Below, one piece after another: positions 44,501 through 53,900 of a stretch of DNA of 64,000 bases. Made by a program: the position numbers and the translations under genes. The DNA is from Kiritimatiellia bacterium (lineage in GTDB: Bacteria > Verrucomicrobiota > Kiritimatiellia > JAFGHX01): positions 1 through 64,000 of the forward strand of contig JAFGHX010000047.1 of NCBI GenBank assembly GCA_016929905.1, in the 5' to 3' direction. The notes beneath the pieces are model-generated. The model was not told the origin of the DNA and ran no database searches. It saw only the letters and a list, made by a program, of their open reading frames with translations. Position 1 is the first letter of the stretch. The number at the start of each line of letters is the position of its first letter.

Positions 44501-45350
44501 CTGGTTCACCGATCCGCGCCCGCCGCGCGACAATCGCGGCGTCTTCGCCCTGAACGTGGACGACTTCTGGCATACCGGTAAACAGACGATCGCGCTCGGC
44601 CGCCCGTGCACCGTCGAGTTCAGGGAACTCTCCGGCAAACTCATCGAACGGCTGCGCACGGACTGGGGCAACAACTCCGTCTTCGCCATGCTGGCCAACA
44701 GCGGACAGGCGAACGGAGACGGGCCGGCCCGCTGGCTGCTGGCGGGCCGCGAGTACGCGGGAAACCCGCGCGTGACGGCGTTTGGCGCCGGTTACAAAAC
44801 AAGGGTGTGGGCCGGCTATTCCCCCATTGAGCCCGGCGCCACATGGATCAGCGGCTGGCGCAAGCGCCGGCTCTGGCACCTGCTGACCGCCGATCTCGAC
44901 GGGGACGGCGTCGAGGAAGTCATCCGCGGGATCGGCGGCATCTGGAACGACGTGGCCGTGCACAAGGGCGCCGACCACGAAAACTGCCTCTGGAGCCGCA
45001 GCTTCGGGCCCGGACACATGACAAGCCTCGTGGTCGCCCGGTTCGCCGGAGACGGCAAGCGGCAGGTGGTCGTCGTCATGGCCAGCGGCTGGGTCTGCGC
45101 CTTCGATCACCAGGGCGCTCCGCTCTGGCAGAGAAAGCTGAGCAGCGGCGCAACCGCGGCTTGTGCCGCCAACGGACATGGAGTCGCCGTCGGATGCCGG
45201 GACGGCAGTATCGCGCTGCTGAACGGGCGCGGCGAGACGATACGCACGGCGCGGCTTGACGGCACCGTCCGCGTGCTTCATGCTGAAGGCAACACGCTGT
45301 TCGCCGGAACCGATGCCGGCCAAGTGGCAGGGCTTGGCATTGGCAATTGA
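41568..45350 (+). CDS. Giant exported lyase-like protein with beta-propeller (paralogue 3)
   Basis: A 1260-residue member of the same family as the 30691 and 34508 genes. The ATG at 41568 follows GAGGGGAGGAG. Signal peptide about 1-20 (MTLFALLTASLGAWA). GH67N-like module about 30-175 (QAVIVVPGDGRYAAAVEAI, NVIALGNMATN, NVIWIGGSDDAG) and helical region about 185-500 (HTPSRHGAWHSVCIYTTARYL type motifs). A beta-sandwich has GGGRNPYHVNALYLLRL at about 540 where paralogue 1 has GHAHTDVN. The propeller covers about 860-1260 (DLDGDGVEEVIRGIGGI). It is closest to the 54546 gene. A carboxypeptidase gene follows after 39 bases. Confidence 0.83.
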   Translation: MKTPKMTLFALLTASLGAWAAEEQPAITQLKNLHIDTVLVAAGKPQAVIVVPGDGRYAAAVEAIQAAVRRASGATLPVERGAADAEALLKARNVIALGNMATNPFIAHMYRQWYTLLDLKYPGKGGCVVRSCHDPYGTGRNVIWIGGSDDAGVTAAARRFAGLLTPGAPLKVGWLMEIQLGAGLNPPEIGEHVKDWNQNTVLSWRDSWRVADGRKTGYPPGGAFGWNPISVAGVLYYMTGRREYLDYFKQLAMPDPKNVPPPLKTDDAIQDPLNPLVKNYHYRTHLVTCVFDLIEESPLFTDKERLHISNKLIEQYAHYTKGWGWNKPFKPHTPSRHGAWHSVCIYTTARYLAKYYPAARWNEALERVRETFAGFIGNPTWGESDTLVWVSTCLEPVFEFFMLDGFDEFVSSGTARTLMSGIEILWSGKKIDVSNQMLSLGLLHKAGHMLKDGRYAWLARQMDFDLDAFRIGQSFWPPETQTASPPRDRVNRVSHYPLPKEDWDQSGKTVPREEGFQMLSYRRGLTDRDDFLHIDGFMGGGRNPYHVNALYLLRLGAHELASGYDNQVQIWRNGMVAQQAAKAAALKKAAGFGAGAYVHTQVPNMPFSSWDRHVFLIGGLCAAVVDRVQAREPGTFEVRCGWNLPGAGKTIDALPRCVRTDAGVVLSCAQPVAMAAGGGQTWEGHLATGETIALHNLLYREPALDPPPYTLAALAPQASLVRGDRPGLVAVGPYDADPIRVQAAAAYVTADRILMVDAVELRAGRTPIVTCDEPLSLAWRLDSGTLEADATEPCTLTVATRPPQSVRLQPGRHERNGMPPDPAVAAALQRALAALAARAAPPADERPASKSARANWLPRWTARVKGRVTHVEPARHPAPMLWVAADDTRKEGSHAETDRFSRLYVMTPQGKAVKSAECPARILSLWPAADAEQTRSFAALAGLRDDRLRALDARGDLLWEARADVHPSFKIADRYEAPWFTDPRPPRDNRGVFALNVDDFWHTGKQTIALGRPCTVEFRELSGKLIERLRTDWGNNSVFAMLANSGQANGDGPARWLLAGREYAGNPRVTAFGAGYKTRVWAGYSPIEPGATWISGWRKRRLWHLLTADLDGDGVEEVIRGIGGIWNDVAVHKGADHENCLWSRSFGPGHMTSLVVARFAGDGKRQVVVVMASGWVCAFDHQGAPLWQRKLSSGATAACAANGHGVAVGCRDGSIALLNGRGETIRTARLDGTVRVLHAEGNTLFAGTDAGQVAGLGIGN

Positions 45351-45374
45351 CTATTGACCATCGACCATTGACCG
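45345..45374. repeat. TTGACCATC-type tandem repeat over the stop codon
   Basis: ATTGACTATTGACCATCGACC repeats a TTGACCATN-type unit and includes the stop codon of the 41568 gene. A related array of CATCAACCAT units lies at 48972-49006. Confidence 0.6.
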
Positions 45375-45389
45375 AGGAACGCTGCGGAT

Positions 45390-46496
45390 ATGACAACCGT
45401 ATCCAGAATCGACAACCCCAAATTCCCCGAACTCCACATCGAAACCGGCTACGAGAACAGCAATCCGGCCGACCCCGCACGCATTCAGGTGGCGCCCGAC
45501 GGCCGGTTCATGCTGCGCCAGCACCTGGAACCCAACGCGCCGCCCGGCTATTCGTTCCACCTCAACGTCGCGTTCGTCAACGCGGGCAAGACCGCGCTCG
45601 GCGTGCCGCTTCGGATCGAATGGGGCGAGAAGCAGTACGACTGGTGCCGGAACCACATGTACGTGGGCTACGACTCCGGCAACGACTGGCAGATGATCGC
45701 GGCCGACGGCCACGCGGGCATAACAGACATGGAGCTGATCGTGCCGCCTGGCCGGCACCTGCTCTGCGTCACGCCCATCTTCACCCTGGCCGACTATCGG
45801 GCATTCCTCGCCGAGTTCGGCGCGCACGAGCTGGTCGAAACAGTCGAGGTGGGCGAATCGCACGAAGGCCGGCGCCTCGCATGCTTGAGGCTCGGCAAAA
45901 CGGGCGCGCCCAAAGCGGTCATCACGACCCGCGCGCACGGCTACGAAACGGCGTGCGCGTTCTGTATGCGCGGCTGGCTCCGAAAGCTGCTGGCCGGCCC
46001 CGACGCCTACCGCCGACTTCTCGAGCGGATGGAATTGTTCATCTTCCCCATGATCAACCCGGACGCCGTCGCGGCGGGCAACTGCTGTCTCGCGCCGACC
46101 GGCGTGAACTTCGGCCGGGAACTCGCCCTCTCCTCCGACCGCGACAGAGGCGCCAAGGCGCTGAACGACTTCATCCTGGGGCTCGCGCCCGCCTTCTACA
46201 TGGACATGCACAATCATACCGGCGGGCGGCTGCTCGATTCGTTTCGGTCAAACAGCCAGGACCTCGTCGACGCGTTCAACGCCGTGGCGCCCGATGAGTC
46301 CCGGTTCCAGAAGGTCTGGGACAACTACGCGAAGACGTATGTGCCCGGCTACCTCACGTGGGAATGCACGGAGCGGTTCGGCACGCTGCGCGGCCTGACG
46401 GAATTCCCGTGGTACATCCGGCTGCCCGCGGATATGGAGGCGTTCGGGGTGCGGTTTTTCGACGCGTTGATGCCCCTGGTGGCGGAAAGAGGCTGA
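45390..46496 (+). CDS. M14-family zinc carboxypeptidase-like protein
   Basis: A 368-residue protein; GAGGAA precedes the ATG. No signal peptide. Residues about 1-130 form a beta-rich domain (GYSFHLNVAFVNAGKTALGVPLRIEWG) as in the N-domain of cytosolic-type M14 carboxypeptidases. The catalytic part has the HxxE zinc motif at His183/Glu186 (TRAHGYETAC), the NxxR-type segment TGVNFGREL, and the third zinc ligand His274 (YMDMHNHTGG). The final Glu of the active site is probably in LTEFPW near 352. Substrate may be a peptide or an amidated sugar rather than a protein C-terminus. It follows the third giant gene closely and may be cotranscribed. Confidence 0.82.
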   Translation: MTTVSRIDNPKFPELHIETGYENSNPADPARIQVAPDGRFMLRQHLEPNAPPGYSFHLNVAFVNAGKTALGVPLRIEWGEKQYDWCRNHMYVGYDSGNDWQMIAADGHAGITDMELIVPPGRHLLCVTPIFTLADYRAFLAEFGAHELVETVEVGESHEGRRLACLRLGKTGAPKAVITTRAHGYETACAFCMRGWLRKLLAGPDAYRRLLERMELFIFPMINPDAVAAGNCCLAPTGVNFGRELALSSDRDRGAKALNDFILGLAPAFYMDMHNHTGGRLLDSFRSNSQDLVDAFNAVAPDESRFQKVWDNYAKTYVPGYLTWECTERFGTLRGLTEFPWYIRLPADMEAFGVRFFDALMPLVAERG

Positions 46497-46510
46497 GGAG
46501 GGTTCCGCCC

Positions 46511-46599
46511 GCAATCGCGGCTCGCGAGGACGCTCGCCCTCCAGGTGGCCAATGCAGTGCCGCCCATGGAGGGCGAGCGTCCTCGCGAGCCGCGATTGC
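46511..46599. repeat. Perfect 33-bp inverted repeat
   Basis: The arm at 46511-46543 (starting GCAATCGCGGCTCGCGAGGA) is exactly complementary to 46567-46599, with a 23-base loop. This is a far longer stem than any terminator. A degenerate second copy lies at 48801-48939. Confidence 0.9.
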
Positions 46600-46626
46600 A
46601 CGCAGTCCACAACGAAGGAGACAAGC

Positions 46627-48777
46627 ATGACCACCCGACACGTGCTGCCCGGTATGCTGACAGCGGCAACGATGCTTGCCACACTCTCAACCCACGCCGC
46701 CGACTACGTCCTCTCGCCCAACGGCTCGGACACCGCCGCCGGCACGCGCGCCCAGCCGTGGCAAACGATCGAGAAGATCAACGCCAGCGTCCGCGCCGGC
46801 GACACCGTCTCCCTCCTGCCGGGCGACTATGCGGGGGCGCTCTCCCCTCAACACGGCGGCGAGCCCGGCAAGCCGATCCTGTTTCGCGCCGACCCGCCGC
46901 TCCAGGCCCGGCTCCGTGGCGGCGATGCGGCGATCGATCTCACGGGCAAAGCGCACCTCGTCTTCGACGGATTGCTCGTGGAGCCGAAATCCGGCCGGTT
47001 CTGGACGGCGCAGGACTGCAGCGAGATCACGGTGACCAACTGCCAGTTCCGGAACTCGCTCAAAGGCTATAGCGCCATGCTCTTCAAGACGTGCGGCATG
47101 ATCCGCCTTCTGAACTGCCGCATCGCACGCCAGCCCGGCCGGCCGGACCGGCCGTCCATCGCCGGCAACATGATCCACACCGATTCGTGTGACGGGTTCG
47201 TGATCGACGGCTGCACGATCGGAGAAGTCGGGCACAGCCCCGCCTTCCTCATGAAGACGAGCCGCCTCATCGTGCGCCGCACGCTCTTCTACGCCGGCTG
47301 GGGCCGCGCGTTCGAAGTGTTCAGCGCGAACCGCGTCCTGTTCGAGAACAACGTGGTCGTCGGCGCGTTCGACAGCGCCGGCTCCGCCGATTCGCCCGCC
47401 AAGGCCATGCCGAACCCCGGCATCTTCCGCCGCAACCTCATGGCGCGCAGCTACGGCAGACCGATCACCTCCAGCGTCTACGGCAACTTCCAGATCAAGA
47501 GCGGCCGGTTCTACCACAACACCGTCTGCTGCAACCTCGACGAAGGGTGGAGCCTCGGCGGCGGGCAGCCGGACCTGCAGAACGTCGCCGATTGCCAGTG
47601 GCTGAACAACATCTTCCACAACAACGATTATACCGGCAACTTCAGGCAGATCTCGCTCGTCAACATGCCGCCGGACACACGCATCGCGCACAACATCATC
47701 GCCGGCGACGCGCCCGGCCGGAAGGTCATCCACATCTGGAACCAGAACCACTACGACCGCTACACCGTCGAGCAGGCCAACGCGTTGCCCGGCGGCCTGT
47801 TCAGCGCCAATCTCGACCTCGTGCCCCGCTTCGTCAACGCGGCGCAGGACGACTTCCGCCTCGCACCCGGCAGCCCGGGCGTCGACGCCGCCGCGTTCCT
47901 CGCCCGCACGACCCGGGAAGGATCGGGCCGGGACATCCCGGTGAGCGACGCCCTGTGCTTCTATGACGGATTCGAACTCCCCGGCGAGCAGGGCGATCTC
48001 GTCTGGATCGGAACCGACCGGCGGCAGGCCCGCGTGCTCAAAGCCGACCGGTCGAACAACGTGCTCGTGGTCGACCGCCCGCTGCACTGGCGGAAGGACG
48101 AGCCGGTCTCGCTCCCCTACTCCGGCCGCGCGCCGGATATCGGCGCCATGGAGGCCGGCGCCGAGCACGAGGCGTGGTACCACCCCTTGCATATCCCGAA
48201 CGGCAGCTACTGGACGCCGCCCGCCGACCCGCGCGTGCCGCTGCTCGTGAGCGACTGGGAGCCCGACACCCGGGAAACGTGGGGCATCCTCTGGAACATG
48301 ACACGCCGGCTCAACAGCGCACATGAGCGCGTCGCCGATACCGCCGCCGGCGGCAAGTACTCGCTGCGCACCTACGCCACCGGCAGCCGGTCCATCCTCG
48401 CCGTCGATACCACCGTCCGCTTCTGGGAGCTTGACCGGTACCCGTTCGTCCACTTCGCCTACAGAATCCCCAACGGCGTCGCCGTCGGGCTCTGGGTGCG
48501 CGCCTTCCGGCAGGAGGACGGCTCGCGCGAACCGCTCGTCTGCCTGGCCGGCTCCGCCGCGCTGCCCGAACGCGAAGGCGACGCCGCGCGGAAATACACA
48601 TTGACCGACGACGGCCAATGGCACAGGATCACCGTCGATGCGCGTGCGGTGCGTGCGATCTGCCCAACGGCCCGCCACCTCCGCGCCGTCCTGTTCCGCA
48701 ACAGCAGCGGCAAATCGGGCATCGGCGACAAGGGGGACCAGTTCTGGCTGGACGACTTTTCGATTGAGGCGAGGTGA
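46627..48777 (+). CDS. Exported parallel beta-helix protein, pectate-lyase-like
   Basis: A 716-residue exported protein; the ATG at 46627 follows AAGGAG. Signal peptide about 1-24 (LTAATMLATLSTHAAD). The DUF1565-type start YVLSPNGSDTAAGTRAQPWQ is followed by a right-handed beta-helix over about 45-420 with repeated turns (NCQFRNS, DGCTIGEVGHSP, ENNVVVGAFD, NNIFHNNDYTG) and the ending LAPGSPGVDA. Such proteins are commonly PL1/PL9/PL6-like lyases or epimerases; catalytic residues cannot be assigned. About 530-716 is a separate beta-sandwich (YPFVHFAYRIPNGVAVGLWVR, FWLDDFSIEA) of carbohydrate-binding appearance. It lies between the carboxypeptidase and nitrilase genes on the same strand. Confidence 0.85.
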   Translation: MTTRHVLPGMLTAATMLATLSTHAADYVLSPNGSDTAAGTRAQPWQTIEKINASVRAGDTVSLLPGDYAGALSPQHGGEPGKPILFRADPPLQARLRGGDAAIDLTGKAHLVFDGLLVEPKSGRFWTAQDCSEITVTNCQFRNSLKGYSAMLFKTCGMIRLLNCRIARQPGRPDRPSIAGNMIHTDSCDGFVIDGCTIGEVGHSPAFLMKTSRLIVRRTLFYAGWGRAFEVFSANRVLFENNVVVGAFDSAGSADSPAKAMPNPGIFRRNLMARSYGRPITSSVYGNFQIKSGRFYHNTVCCNLDEGWSLGGGQPDLQNVADCQWLNNIFHNNDYTGNFRQISLVNMPPDTRIAHNIIAGDAPGRKVIHIWNQNHYDRYTVEQANALPGGLFSANLDLVPRFVNAAQDDFRLAPGSPGVDAAAFLARTTREGSGRDIPVSDALCFYDGFELPGEQGDLVWIGTDRRQARVLKADRSNNVLVVDRPLHWRKDEPVSLPYSGRAPDIGAMEAGAEHEAWYHPLHIPNGSYWTPPADPRVPLLVSDWEPDTRETWGILWNMTRRLNSAHERVADTAAGGKYSLRTYATGSRSILAVDTTVRFWELDRYPFVHFAYRIPNGVAVGLWVRAFRQEDGSREPLVCLAGSAALPEREGDAARKYTLTDDGQWHRITVDARAVRAICPTARHLRAVLFRNSSGKSGIGDKGDQFWLDDFSIEAR

Positions 48778-48800
48778 GCACCGGACAGCGCCGCCCGTGG

Positions 48801-48939
48801 ATCGCGGCTCGCGAGGACGTTCGCCCTCCAGTTGTGGCCGCGGACACCGCGCCCCACGCCTGGCGGACGAGCGTCCTCACGCGACGGTACAGGCAGAGAC
48901 GCCGCGTGCATGCATGGAGGGCGAGCGTCTCGCGAGCCG
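48801..48939. repeat. Degenerate copies of the 33-bp palindrome
   Basis: ATCGCGGCTCGCGAGGACG..CCCTCCA at 48801-48830 pairs with TGGAGGGCGAGCGTCTCGCG at 48915-48934; a further partial copy (GACGAGCGTCCTCACGCGAC) lies near 48867-48886. Same family as 46511-46599. Confidence 0.75.
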
Positions 48940-48971
48940 TCGTCACGACGCCGGATCACTCGTACGGAAAG

Positions 48972-49008
48972 GACCATCAACCATCAACCATTGACCATCA
49001 ACCATCGG
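48972..49008. repeat. CATCAACCAT tandem repeat
   Basis: ACCATCAACCATCAACCATT followed by GACCATCAACCATCGG, a 7-9 bp periodic array directly ahead of the ribosome-binding site of the gene at 49025. Confidence 0.6.
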
Positions 49009-49024
49009 TAAAGGGGGCAAAGCC

Positions 49025-49945
49025 ATGTCACGCAAGGTGAAGATCACCGCCATCCAGATCCCGGACGAAATCCGGGGCGCGAACGCGCAGGAGAAGTACG
49101 CGTGCAACCTGAAGAACATCGAGGACTACCTTACGATGGCCGGTGAGGCCGGCTGCGACCTGACCGGGATCGGCGAGTGCTCCAACACGCGCGGGCTCAC
49201 GCCGGCCGAGAAGAAGGAGGTGCTCGGTCCCATCGAGGGCGGGCGCGAGGTGGAGATCGGCGCGCGGCTTGCGAAGAGGTACCGCATGAACATCGTGCTC
49301 GGGATAGCCGGGTACGAAGGCGACAAGAAGCGGAACGTCGGCGTCGTCATCGACCGCAAGGGCGGGATCGCGGGGATCTACCGCAAGGTGCAGCTCACCC
49401 GCCGTGAGGTGCAGGCCGGCGTCGTGCCGGGCGACGACTACGCGGTCTTCGACCTGGACTTCGGCCGGATCGGCGTCGTGATCTGCCACGATATGAGCTT
49501 CGCGGAATCCACACGCATCCTCGGCGTGCGCCGCGCGGAGATTATCATGTGGCCGTCCAATTGGTCCGGCTGGGGCCGCGACCTGTCCAACTGCATGATC
49601 CGCTGCCGCGCGATCGACAGCGGCGCGTTCCTCGTCTTCCTCAGCCACGCCTCAAACCCGGTCACCTGCCATCAGGCGTGGAAGCGCGGCGTTGCCGGCT
49701 GCACCTGCGTCGTCAGCCCGATGGGCGAGATCGTCGCGCAGAGCCCGCAGCGCGCGCCCGGCATCGTCAGCATCGAGGTCGATCTCGACATCAAACGCAT
49801 CGCGCCCGGCTTCACCTGCGACGGAACCGACGTGTTCATGGATGAGATGCTCTGCGAACGCCGGCCCGAAATCTACGCCCCGCTCTGCGACCCGGCACTC
49901 GTACCCCCGCCGCCGCGCGAGCATCCGCAGCGGACCGATGCGTGA
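49025..49945 (+). CDS. Nitrilase-superfamily carbon-nitrogen hydrolase (second copy)
   Basis: A 306-residue cytoplasmic amidohydrolase with GGGGG before the ATG. The Glu-Lys-Cys triad is complete: Glu51 (GIGECSNTRG), Lys121 (IYRKVQLTRREV), Cys154 (VVICHDMSFAES). WPSNWSGWGRDLSNCMIRCRAIDSG and TCVVSPMGEIVAQS are typical of N-carbamoyl or amide hydrolases. It differs clearly from the copy at 25442. It follows the beta-helix gene on the same strand and may cleave an amide from a processed sugar or amino sugar. A rho-independent terminator follows at 50027. Confidence 0.9.
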   Translation: MSRKVKITAIQIPDEIRGANAQEKYACNLKNIEDYLTMAGEAGCDLTGIGECSNTRGLTPAEKKEVLGPIEGGREVEIGARLAKRYRMNIVLGIAGYEGDKKRNVGVVIDRKGGIAGIYRKVQLTRREVQAGVVPGDDYAVFDLDFGRIGVVICHDMSFAESTRILGVRRAEIIMWPSNWSGWGRDLSNCMIRCRAIDSGAFLVFLSHASNPVTCHQAWKRGVAGCTCVVSPMGEIVAQSPQRAPGIVSIEVDLDIKRIAPGFTCDGTDVFMDEMLCERRPEIYAPLCDPALVPPPPREHPQRTDA

Positions 49946-49957
49946 TCCACGCGCAGC

Positions 49958-49990
49958 CAGTCCGTGCGGGTCCGTGTCCGTCCGTGTTCG
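49958..49990. repeat. GTCCGTGTCC/GTCCGTGTTC repeat
   Basis: AGTCCGTGCGGGTCCGTGTC and the following CGTCCGTGTTC contain three GTCCGTG units. Same family as 38801-38832. Confidence 0.6.
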
Positions 49991-50026
49991 GCCGCCCGAA
50001 GCCGTCGAGGGGAAGCCACCCGGCTG

Positions 50027-50053
50027 CACCCGTCTGGAATCGGGTGTTTTTTT
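50027..50053 (+). terminator. Rho-independent terminator after the 49025 gene
   Basis: CACCCG (50027-50032), an 8-base loop, CGGGTG (50041-50046), then seven T residues. It is one of the few classical terminators in the window and separates the hydrolase from the ZIP transporter. Confidence 0.8.
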
Positions 50054-50126
50054 GTTCCACTCCGCGCCGCACACGGCATAATAGAGACGCGGGGCACGGT
50101 CCGGCGGCAACGGCGGAGAGCAGACG

Positions 50127-50939
50127 ATGGACACGCACAGTGTGCTGATCGCGTTCGGGCTGACGTTGTTCGCCGGGCTGTCGACAGGGATCGGCAGCGC
50201 GCTCGCCTTCTTTGCCAGGCGCACGAACACGAAGTTCCTCTCCGTGGCGCTCGGCTTCTCCGCCGGCGTCATGCTCTATGTCTCGTTCGTCGAAATCCTG
50301 TACAAGGCCAAGGATGCGCTCGTCGCCGAACTGGGCGAGACGCCGGGCTGGTGGGCGACCGTCGGCGCGTTCTTCGGCGGGATCGTCCTGATCGGGGTCA
50401 TCGACCAACTCGTCCCCTCGTTCGAGAATCCGCACGAAGCGCGGGATGTCGCCGAGATGCGCGCGGGGCCCCAAGCCGACCCGAACGCCAGACTCCTGCG
50501 CATGGGACTGTTCACCGCGCTGGCGATCGCGATCCACAACTTCCCCGAAGGCCTCGCCACGTTCACCGCCGCCCTGAAGGACACGCATCTCGGCCTCTCC
50601 ATCGCCGTCGCCATCGCCATCCACAATATCCCGGAAGGGATCGCCGTCTCCGTGCCGGTCTTCTACGCCACCGGCAATCGCAAGAAGGCGTTCGCCTATT
50701 CCTTTCTCTCGGGCGTCGCCGAGCCCGTGGGCGCCGGAATCGGCTACCTCATCCTGCTGCGCTTCTTCAGCGACGCGGTGTTCGGCGTGCTGTTCGCGCT
50801 GGTGGCCGGGATCATGGTGTTCATCTCGCTCGACGAACTGCTGCCCGCGGCCGAGAAGTACGGCGAACACCACCTGTCGATCTACGGGCTGGTCTCCGGG
50901 ATGGTCGTCATGGCCGTGAGCCTCCTGCTGTTCAAATGA
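50127..50939 (+). CDS. zupT: ZIP-family zinc transporter ZupT
   Basis: A 270-residue inner-membrane protein with about eight hydrophobic segments that imports zinc and other divalent cations. The conserved metal-binding motifs are HNFPEG (about residue 138) and HNIPEG (about 167), in transmembrane helices 4 and 5. Other ZupT marks are [13 protein letters not shown] and [19 protein letters not shown] at the start, then [14 protein letters not shown] and [15 protein letters not shown]. Length and order match E. coli ZupT. It is followed after 43 bases by a giant exported protein gene; zinc may serve the zinc-dependent enzymes here, but this is a guess. Confidence 0.95.
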   Translation: MDTHSVLIAFGLTLFAGLSTGIGSALAFFARRTNTKFLSVALGFSAGVMLYVSFVEILYKAKDALVAELGETPGWWATVGAFFGGIVLIGVIDQLVPSFENPHEARDVAEMRAGPQADPNARLLRMGLFTALAIAIHNFPEGLATFTAALKDTHLGLSIAVAIAIHNIPEGIAVSVPVFYATGNRKKAFAYSFLSGVAEPVGAGIGYLILLRFFSDAVFGVLFALVAGIMVFISLDELLPAAEKYGEHHLSIYGLVSGMVVMAVSLLLFK

Positions 50940-50982
50940 TGCGCGGGCCGAAAGTCGAAGCGAGCAGAAAAAGGAGTATGAC

Positions 50983-53900
50983 ATGCGCCACTCGCCGTAC
51001 CGCCCCGAACCCAAGCCGCGTTGGCCCGTGACGGCCGGCGCCCTGCTGATCGCCGCCGCCGTGTGCGGCCCGCGCCATGCCGCGGGCCGAAGCGGCATCC
51101 CCGTACAGCCGGGCATCGAGAACCCGCTCGTCGTGACCCTGGTGCCCGTGCGCGAATGCCGGATCGTGCGCGCGCACGCGGGCACGCCGATCGACGGAAC
51201 CGTGCGCAGCCTGGACTACCGCGGCCGCGTCGCGGAATATCCGCGCCGGGCCGGCGACGGCATCAACTACGCCTACAACGACAACGACGGATTGCACCTC
51301 ACGCTTTCGGACCGCGTCGGGTTCGACGCCGTCGTCCTGCACGGCGCCGCCAGAACGGACATGGTGGCCGACGCCGCCCACATCGCCAAGCCGGACTCCG
51401 GCGAGTTGCTCTGGCGGTTCAAGGGCCAGGCCGGCGCCCAGACGGCCGTGTTCGCGAAACGGGTCCGCGCGCGCCGGATCAGTTTCTTCAATACCGGTGA
51501 AGGGCACATCTCGGATCTCGGCTTCCTTCGCGTCGAGAAGGGCGGGCTCGCCACAGGCACGCCCATGCCGTGGACGCCCGCCCAACGGGAAGTCGACCTG
51601 CAGCCGCCGCAATCGAAATTCGCGCCGGAAAACATCCGCGCCGCGCTCGATGCACGCTACAAGGAGGGCCATCGCCGGGTCCTGACCCTCATGGCCGGGC
51701 GCAATGCCGCGGCGTCGATCCCGTTCGAGAAGGACCGCGCCCTCCATTTCATGACGCCCGCCGTCAAGGAGGAACAGGGGCTGGCCGCCATCTCGCTGGA
51801 AGGGCAGGTCGACAGCCTGCTGCGCGACATCCCGCTCACCATCACGGTTCAAGACCCGCTCGACCCGCGGCTCTACCTGCTGTCGGCCGAGTTCGTCTTG
51901 AGACAGGCCGGGCCGTTCCGGATCGGGCTCGACATGCCCGACCAGATCCTGCTCAAGGACTCCCGGCTCTGGGTGACCCTCCGGTTCGGCGAGGATGTCG
52001 TTCTGACCGGGCGCTCGCGCGCCGCACCCACCTTCTGGCTGCATGCCATTCCCGTGGTCAAGGCTCTGCCCGAAGCGCTTGCCCGGCGCAAGATGCTGCT
52101 GCGCACCTTCTTCAGCCCGCTGTCCGAACCGCGGCCCTGGAGCCGCTACAAGCGGCAGTCGCGCGAGGCGTTCTTCGCCGGCAGCGAATACGCCGGGCGC
52201 TGCCCCGAACTGTTCATGACCATCGATCAGTGTCACCAGCTCGCGCCCGAGGACAGCACGGTGCGCCAGTACCGCGAATGGGTCTATGCCGGCCACCTGC
52301 CGGAGGTATCGAAAGTCGACCCGCCGCCCGAACCGCCCGCGGGCGTGCCCGCCTGGGCCTGGTACCCGCGCCTGGCCTGGCTGGAGACACGCCGTATCGC
52401 CGAGTGGTGGGTCGAGGAGCGAATGGTCCCCACCGGCGAATTCGGCGGCGTGGTCGGCGACGATACGGACCTGTACCAGCAGTTCGCCGATCTGCCCTTC
52501 TTCGAACGGGACGGCGTGGGCGGCGCCCTGCTCGACGGCGCCGCGCGCATGGCCGAACTGGCCGATAAGCAGAACCTCGAGGGCGGGCTGAACAAGAAGG
52601 CGACCGACGCGCTGCACGCCTATGAAGAAGGGATCAACCATCTGGCCCTGATGGCACGCTGGTTCTACGGCGACCCCGTCTACCTCGAACGCTGCATGGT
52701 CAACGCTCGGAACATGGCCAAGCTGACCATCGTCACCGACGACGGCCGCCGCCATTTCCCCGACGAACTCAAGATGGGCGCTGAAGACATCCTCAAACCG
52801 CGCGAACCCGCCCGCGACGGCGGCTCGGCCCCGCTGATGTGGCACGCCGCCTTGCAGTACGCGGACTATAACCGCAGCCCGGCCGCACTCAAGACCGTGC
52901 AGGAATGGGCCGATGCCTGGCTCAACTATCTGAAACCCGCCCAGTGGGCCAGCCGAGTCGATGTCCGCACCGGCGAGGTGAAGGCCTTCGACACAGACAG
53001 CCCCATGAAAGAAAGCCGCGGCATGGACACGGCGTTCACATGGCTCTACGCGCTCACCGGCGACCGGCGCTACATCGCCCCCTTCCGCCACTACTTCAAG
53101 CAGAACAAGACCAATTGGCCCGCACGCCAATTCCTGCCCGATATCTTCGCGACCGGCGGCATCGACGACTTCGAGCCCGACCCGCTGAAGAAGCTCGCCG
53201 CGCAAGAGCCCGTTACCGCGCTGTGGGTGAACAAGGACGTGGAACAACTGATCCAACGCATCGTCGGCAAGACGCGAAACCGAAGCGCGGCGGTCGATAC
53301 CCTCTACGACGCCGCACGCTGGCCCGATATGTATACCCGCGCCGGCCAGTACACCGACCGCGTGCTGATGGGTACCCTCATCACCTACCCGTCCTACGCC
53401 TTCCTCGGCGGGTCCTGCAAGCGCAATAAGTTCAACCCCACCCATGCCGTGAGCTGGGACGGGCTCGGCACCGAGTACGGCGCGCTCGTCACCGAGAACA
53501 GACCCGACAGCCTGCGCCTCGCCGTCTACAGCTTCCATAAACGCGAGCGCACCGGCGCCCTGCGGATCTGGGCGCTCGAACACGGGCTCTACAAACTCAC
53601 GGTCGGCCCCGATGCGGATCAGGACGGAAACCCCGACCGGGTGGCCAGAAGCGAACTGGTGGAGGTGACCCGCGCGGACACGCTCCCCATCACGATCCCG
53701 CCCGGTGTCGTGACCCTGATCCGGCTGGAGCAGACCGAGAAGCGCGACCCCATCCACACCCGCCCAGACCTCGCCATCGCCGCCCGTGAAACACGCATCG
53801 AACCCATCGTCGACTCCAAAGAGACGCTGCTGTGCGGCCTGCTGCACAATATCGGGTCGGCCGACGTCAACAACGCCGTCGTCGCCGTGCTCGACGGGAA

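Noticed and set aside
41409..45323. A 1304-codon minus-strand frame opposite the third giant gene
   Set aside because: Same reason: Arg/Pro/Ala-rich translation without motifs, fully inside a convincing plus-strand gene.
46511..46599. Rho-independent terminator for the carboxypeptidase gene
   Set aside because: The 33-bp arms and 23-base loop are far larger than a terminator, and no T tract follows.
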